The translations under genes were made by a program, and so were the position numbers. From Protoeuglena noctilucae (lineage: Eukaryota; Chlorophyta; Pedinophyceae; Marsupiomonadales; Marsupiomonadaceae), in the NCBI GenBank assembly GCA_958009085.1, contig OY253676.1, positions 248,001 to 312,000 on the forward strand: 64,000 bases of DNA, in the 5' to 3' direction. This document shows positions 60,638-64,000 of the stretch, one piece after another (position 1 is the first letter of the stretch; each line of letters begins with the position of its first letter). The notes below the pieces were generated by a model, which made no database searches, was not told the DNA's origin, and worked only from the letters and a program-made list of their open reading frames with translations.

Positions 60638-63600
60638 TCAGCGCCGATATTTGTCAAATCCGTCACCGGCGACAGCACGAATCACCGAAAAGACGGCAGT
60701 CGCAACGCCGGCTGCCGTGAAAACACCTCTCGACACCGCCAGGAGCCGGTTGCCTCTGCGTGAGGTGTTCTCCCCCCCCTGAGAGCTGCGGGCAGCTTGG
60801 GCCCGGAGCGAGGCGCGACGGGCCTGGTTCCGGGAGCTTGCGGCCGTGAGGGGCGAGAGGTACACGGCAGGCAGCGGGCTCTTGCGCCGCGGGTCGTTGC
60901 TCCCGGCAACGCTGCGAGGGCGAGAGCGTGGAAGGGCCAGGTCAGGGGCTTGCACGAACCCATAGACGGCCCAGCGCGGCCCGGCGCCCCCGGCACGCAC
61001 CTGTGTGTGCCCGGGGAGCGCAGGAGGAGGCTTGCGGGAGTGGTGGTACCGGGGTCAGGCGCTCCAAAGGCTGGCACCACTGAGCGCGGCGATGCTGGCG
61101 CGGGGCTGGGCGCCAGCGGCGTGGGCGGGTAGGCACCGCCTCCGGCACCGCCCGGCGGGCCCCCCGCGGGCGCCCCCGCAGATGCCCCGCCGTCGTGGAC
61201 GGCGGCGAGGAGCACGTCGTATGCCGCTTGCACAGCGGCCAGCTGCTGGGCCGCGGCGCGCGCCCGTGCGTCCGCGGCTGCCGCGTTGTCCTCTGCCCGA
61301 GCCACCTCGGCCGCCCACCGCGCGTCCGCCCCGCCACCCTTGCCGCTGGGCACCAGGCCCGCTGCTGCGCGCGCCCTCTCGTCCGCGTCTCGCCGCTGGG
61401 CCTCCGCAGCCTGGCGCGCGGCCTCGGAAGCCTCCGCGGCGCGCGCGGCAGCCGCCAGGCGCAGTCGCTCCGATGCCAACGCCTCCTCTAGAGCTGCGCA
61501 CCTGGCACGCAAGCGGGTCGCCTCCACCTCTGCCGCCGCGACTCTCTGCGGGAAAGCAGACGAGCCGCAAAGCTCATTTCCCGAACTGTGCACGAACGGC
61601 TCGAGCGCCGCGCCGCACGACATGTCGGGACATTGCTTCTCGTCACCTGCGCCAGTCCCGTCGCCGCCTCTGCCGCCCTCTTCTCGTCTGCCGGCCCCAC
61701 CCCCGCGAGCCGCGACTGCAGCGCCGCCACGGTCGCCCGCAGCGACGCTGCCTCCTCCTCGAGCTCCCGCACCCGCGCCCCGTACACGTCCGCCACCCTC
61801 GCAGCCACGGCATCGCCAAGGGACTCCGCCCGCAGAGCTGCAGCGACCGGGCCCACACCCTCGGCACCCAGGCCGTCGAGGGGCGCCGGGCCCGCCGCGT
61901 TCCTCCGCACAGCGGCGTCCCTCTCGGCCCGGACTGACGACGCCTCTGCCATCCACCGTTGGGTGGCCGCCTCCGCCTCAGCACGCTGCCGCTTGGCATC
62001 GTCCGCCTGCCGGCGCGACCGCTCGGCGTCGGCGACTGCAGCGTCGTGCAAGGATCCCAGCGCGGCGCAGGTCCCTTCCAGCTCCACGACCTGCACCGGG
62101 GAGCGAAGGGGTCACGGCATATGGACTTAAATGACTGCAAGTGTTACTTCACTGCTCATAACGGCAGCAGAAGACCTGAACATTTTCATCGGCGCATCGC
62201 TTGCGCATTCCCATTCCCCAGCCTACCTTGCGCTTGAGGTCCTCTGCCGCCGCCTCCAGCTCTGCCACTTTCATCGACCCTCCCAACGCTGCGGACTCCA
62301 CGCTCGCTCGCACGCCCCCTCGGGACTCCGCCAACGCCTTGCCAGCCTCGCCGCCCTTCTTGGCACCTTCCGTGCCGCGCGAGGTGCCGCCCACGGTCCC
62401 TGCACCACCAGCACTCGGCACCGTCGCCCCCGTTGCATCCCGCACCATCTCGGCCGCCAGCTCCCGCAGCTTCCCCCGCAACGCCGCGACCTCCTCGTCG
62501 CGCTCCTTGAGGCGCTTGCGGAAGGCAGTCTCCGCCCGCTGGGCCGCCTCAGCAGCGGCGGCCGCAGCTATGTCCGCCGCAGACGTGCCAGTCGCGCCCC
62601 CGCCCTCGCGCCCGTCCCCGCGGCCCGAGCGCCGCGCCTCGCGAGCCTTATCGGCCGCAGCCTCGAGGGCCGCGACGCGGGCCTGCGCCGCTGCGAGGTC
62701 CCGCTCCAGCGCCCGTGCTTGCGCTGAGCCATCCGCAACCCCCGTCGATGACGCGGCACGCAGCGCGCCTGCAGCCGCCTCCAGAGCCCGCACGGTCGAG
62801 CGCAGACGCGCGCACTCGGCCTCCGCTGCCACCGCGCGCCTGTTTGCCTCCGCGGCGTCCCCCGTTGAAGGTCCCGCGTCTGCCCCACGCACTGCCCCCG
62901 ACTCCCCATCAGCCCCCACTGCCCCTTCCGCCGCCCCTTCCGCTGCGCCCTGGGGCCGGGCCGAGGCGGGCGCGCGCGGCGCTGGCATGCGGAAGGGCCT
63001 GCGGCGGATGACGCCGTCCTGCCGGGCGTGGACGTCACCTCGGCGGCAGTCACGGAAGTTGCACCCGCGCTCCTCAATGACAGCTGGCCCCCAGCACTCG
63101 AGCCCCGCCTCCCCGCAACGCGTCACGATGGTCCCCTCGAAGGCAGCCTGGCCCCCGTTGAACACGAATGCGCCGTTGCGCTGGCAGTCCACGATCTCGC
63201 TGCCGCGCATCGCGAGCCGCGTACCTTGGTTCTGCACGCTGACGCCCATGCCGCCGCTGCGGTTGCGGCATTCCCGCACCGTGCACCCCTCCACGTCCAC
63301 GTGTGCACCCCCTGCCACCATGAGACCTCCCCCCACGAGCGTGACGCCCGCCAGGCGCAGGGATGCCCCATCCGACGCCCGCACTGCAAAGGGCAGGTCG
63401 CACCGCAGCGTGCCCCCGGTCACCGTCACGGGGCCATGATCCCCGCGGACGTCGAGCGGCCGCGACAACGCCAGCTCCCGGCCACCCAGGTCGATTGCCC
63501 CGCCCCTCGATACTGCAGCTCGCAGAGACGCCTGCGCACGCAAGGAGACTGGCGATGGAAGACTGAAGCCCAGAGACGATGCATGACTTGCCAAGACTGA

Positions 63601-64000
63601 TACAGATAGTAACAGGAGACAGGAACAGTCACAAACAGGATCGCAGCTACTACTGATCGACATGATGCATCGACCCACCTCGTCTGCCACGGTAGCAACT
63701 GTAGCCACGCCGGAAGCTGGCCCCTCCGGAGCCCCCGCCCGCTCCCATGACGCGTCCAGAGGAGGCGTGGCGTCGTCGGCGCCTTCATCTGGCAACGCTG
63801 TGCTTCCAAACCCGGACGCTCGTCCCTCGACACCGACGCTGTCGTCACCGCCGCCATTGCTGCGTCCAGTTCCCGTAGCTAAATCGTGCCGAGACCCATC
63901 CGCGCCTGCCTGGCTCTGAAGGCTCCCCTCCTGCTCGCCCGAAGCCACCCGCTGAGCGTGCATGTCGGCAACTTCGGCGTCGCGATCCGCCAGGGCACGC
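60638..64000 (-). CDS. Beta-helix and coiled-coil protein with C-terminal membrane helix (partial)
   Basis: The gene runs off the right edge: coding frame continues upstream of the ATG at 63963 (RALADRDAEVADMHAQR), so the true start is probably outside. Order in the protein: a coiled-coil and disordered part, then a right-handed beta-helix (about 63500-63000; RPLDVRGDHGPVTVTGG, VDVEGCTVRECRNRSGG, MRGSEIVDCQRNGAF), then long Ala/Glu/Arg coiled coils across three exons (62960-61140). The last exon (60638 to about 60912) ends with a probable membrane anchor, GVFTAAGVATAVFSVIRAVAG, and DGFDKYRR. No enzyme motif is seen. The beta-helix is similar in kind to the one at 6400-7300. Function unknown; a membrane-tethered scaffold is a guess. 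Confidence 0.7.

Noticed and set aside
62201-63439. Plus-strand open frame of about 410 codons at the right end
   Set aside because: Ala/Ser/Pro-rich mirror of the minus-strand coiled-coil and beta-helix exons, which carry the recognisable pattern.
1-64000. Retroelements, virus-like elements, DNA transposons, tRNA, rRNA and CRISPR
   Set aside because: I looked for reverse transcriptase, integrase, capsid and transposase patterns, terminal repeats, tRNA B-box sequences and spaced repeats and found none that I could support.

Overview
The window is GC-rich nuclear DNA of a small eukaryote, most likely a unicellular green alga (Chlorophyta, perhaps a trebouxiophyte). Genes are split by many short introns of about 60-330 bp. 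Several genes have plastid versions or plastid-type proteins: a plastid-type pyruvate dehydrogenase E1 beta, ribulose-phosphate 3-epimerase with a transit peptide, bacterial-type free carbamoyl-phosphate synthase large chain, ribosomal protein bS20 and a DUF2854 thylakoid-type protein. A membrane guanylate cyclase and a tiny-macrocysts-like membrane protein are also typical of chlorophytes. The clade is inferred, not proven.

Layout, left to right. Positions 1-7306 (+): the C-terminus of the translational stress regulator GCN1, the ribosome-biogenesis helicase RRP3/DDX47, and a pseudokinase fused to a right-handed beta-helix. 7352-12873: an ATG14/UVRAG-like coiled-coil gene (-), a small membrane protein (+) and the recombinase paralogue RAD51C (-). 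13407-19975 (+): COPII coat subunit SEC24 with a very long N-terminus. 20579-27301: plastid PDHB (-), a FAXC/metaxin-like GST-fold protein (+), a Myb-like/UBA protein (+) and RPE (-). 28080-38840: a large membrane protein (-) divergent from carB (+). 39118-44207: a 2.1 kb inverted duplication of a CaMK-type kinase gene around a spacer with a 200-N assembly gap. 44346-54569: the ERAD subunit SEL1L/HRD3 (-), plastid bS20 (-), a DUF2854 protein (+), the UEV1/MMS2 ubiquitin-conjugating variant (-) and an unrecognised 237-residue protein (+). 54961-64000 (-): a transmembrane guanylate cyclase and a second beta-helix protein with long coiled coils that runs off the right edge.

Most genes are unrelated housekeeping functions and do not form one pathway. 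Three signals stand out. First, many introns begin with GC instead of GT: about a dozen of roughly 85 that I resolved by reading frame and homology, always after AG. Second, the near-perfect inverted kinase duplication may be real or may be two haplotypes joined at a gap. Third, there are two beta-helix proteins of unusual architecture. I saw no rRNA, tRNA, CRISPR, retroelement or virus-like element. Exon coordinates in the entries come from reading GT/GC...AG borders that keep frame and homology; CDS coordinates span introns.
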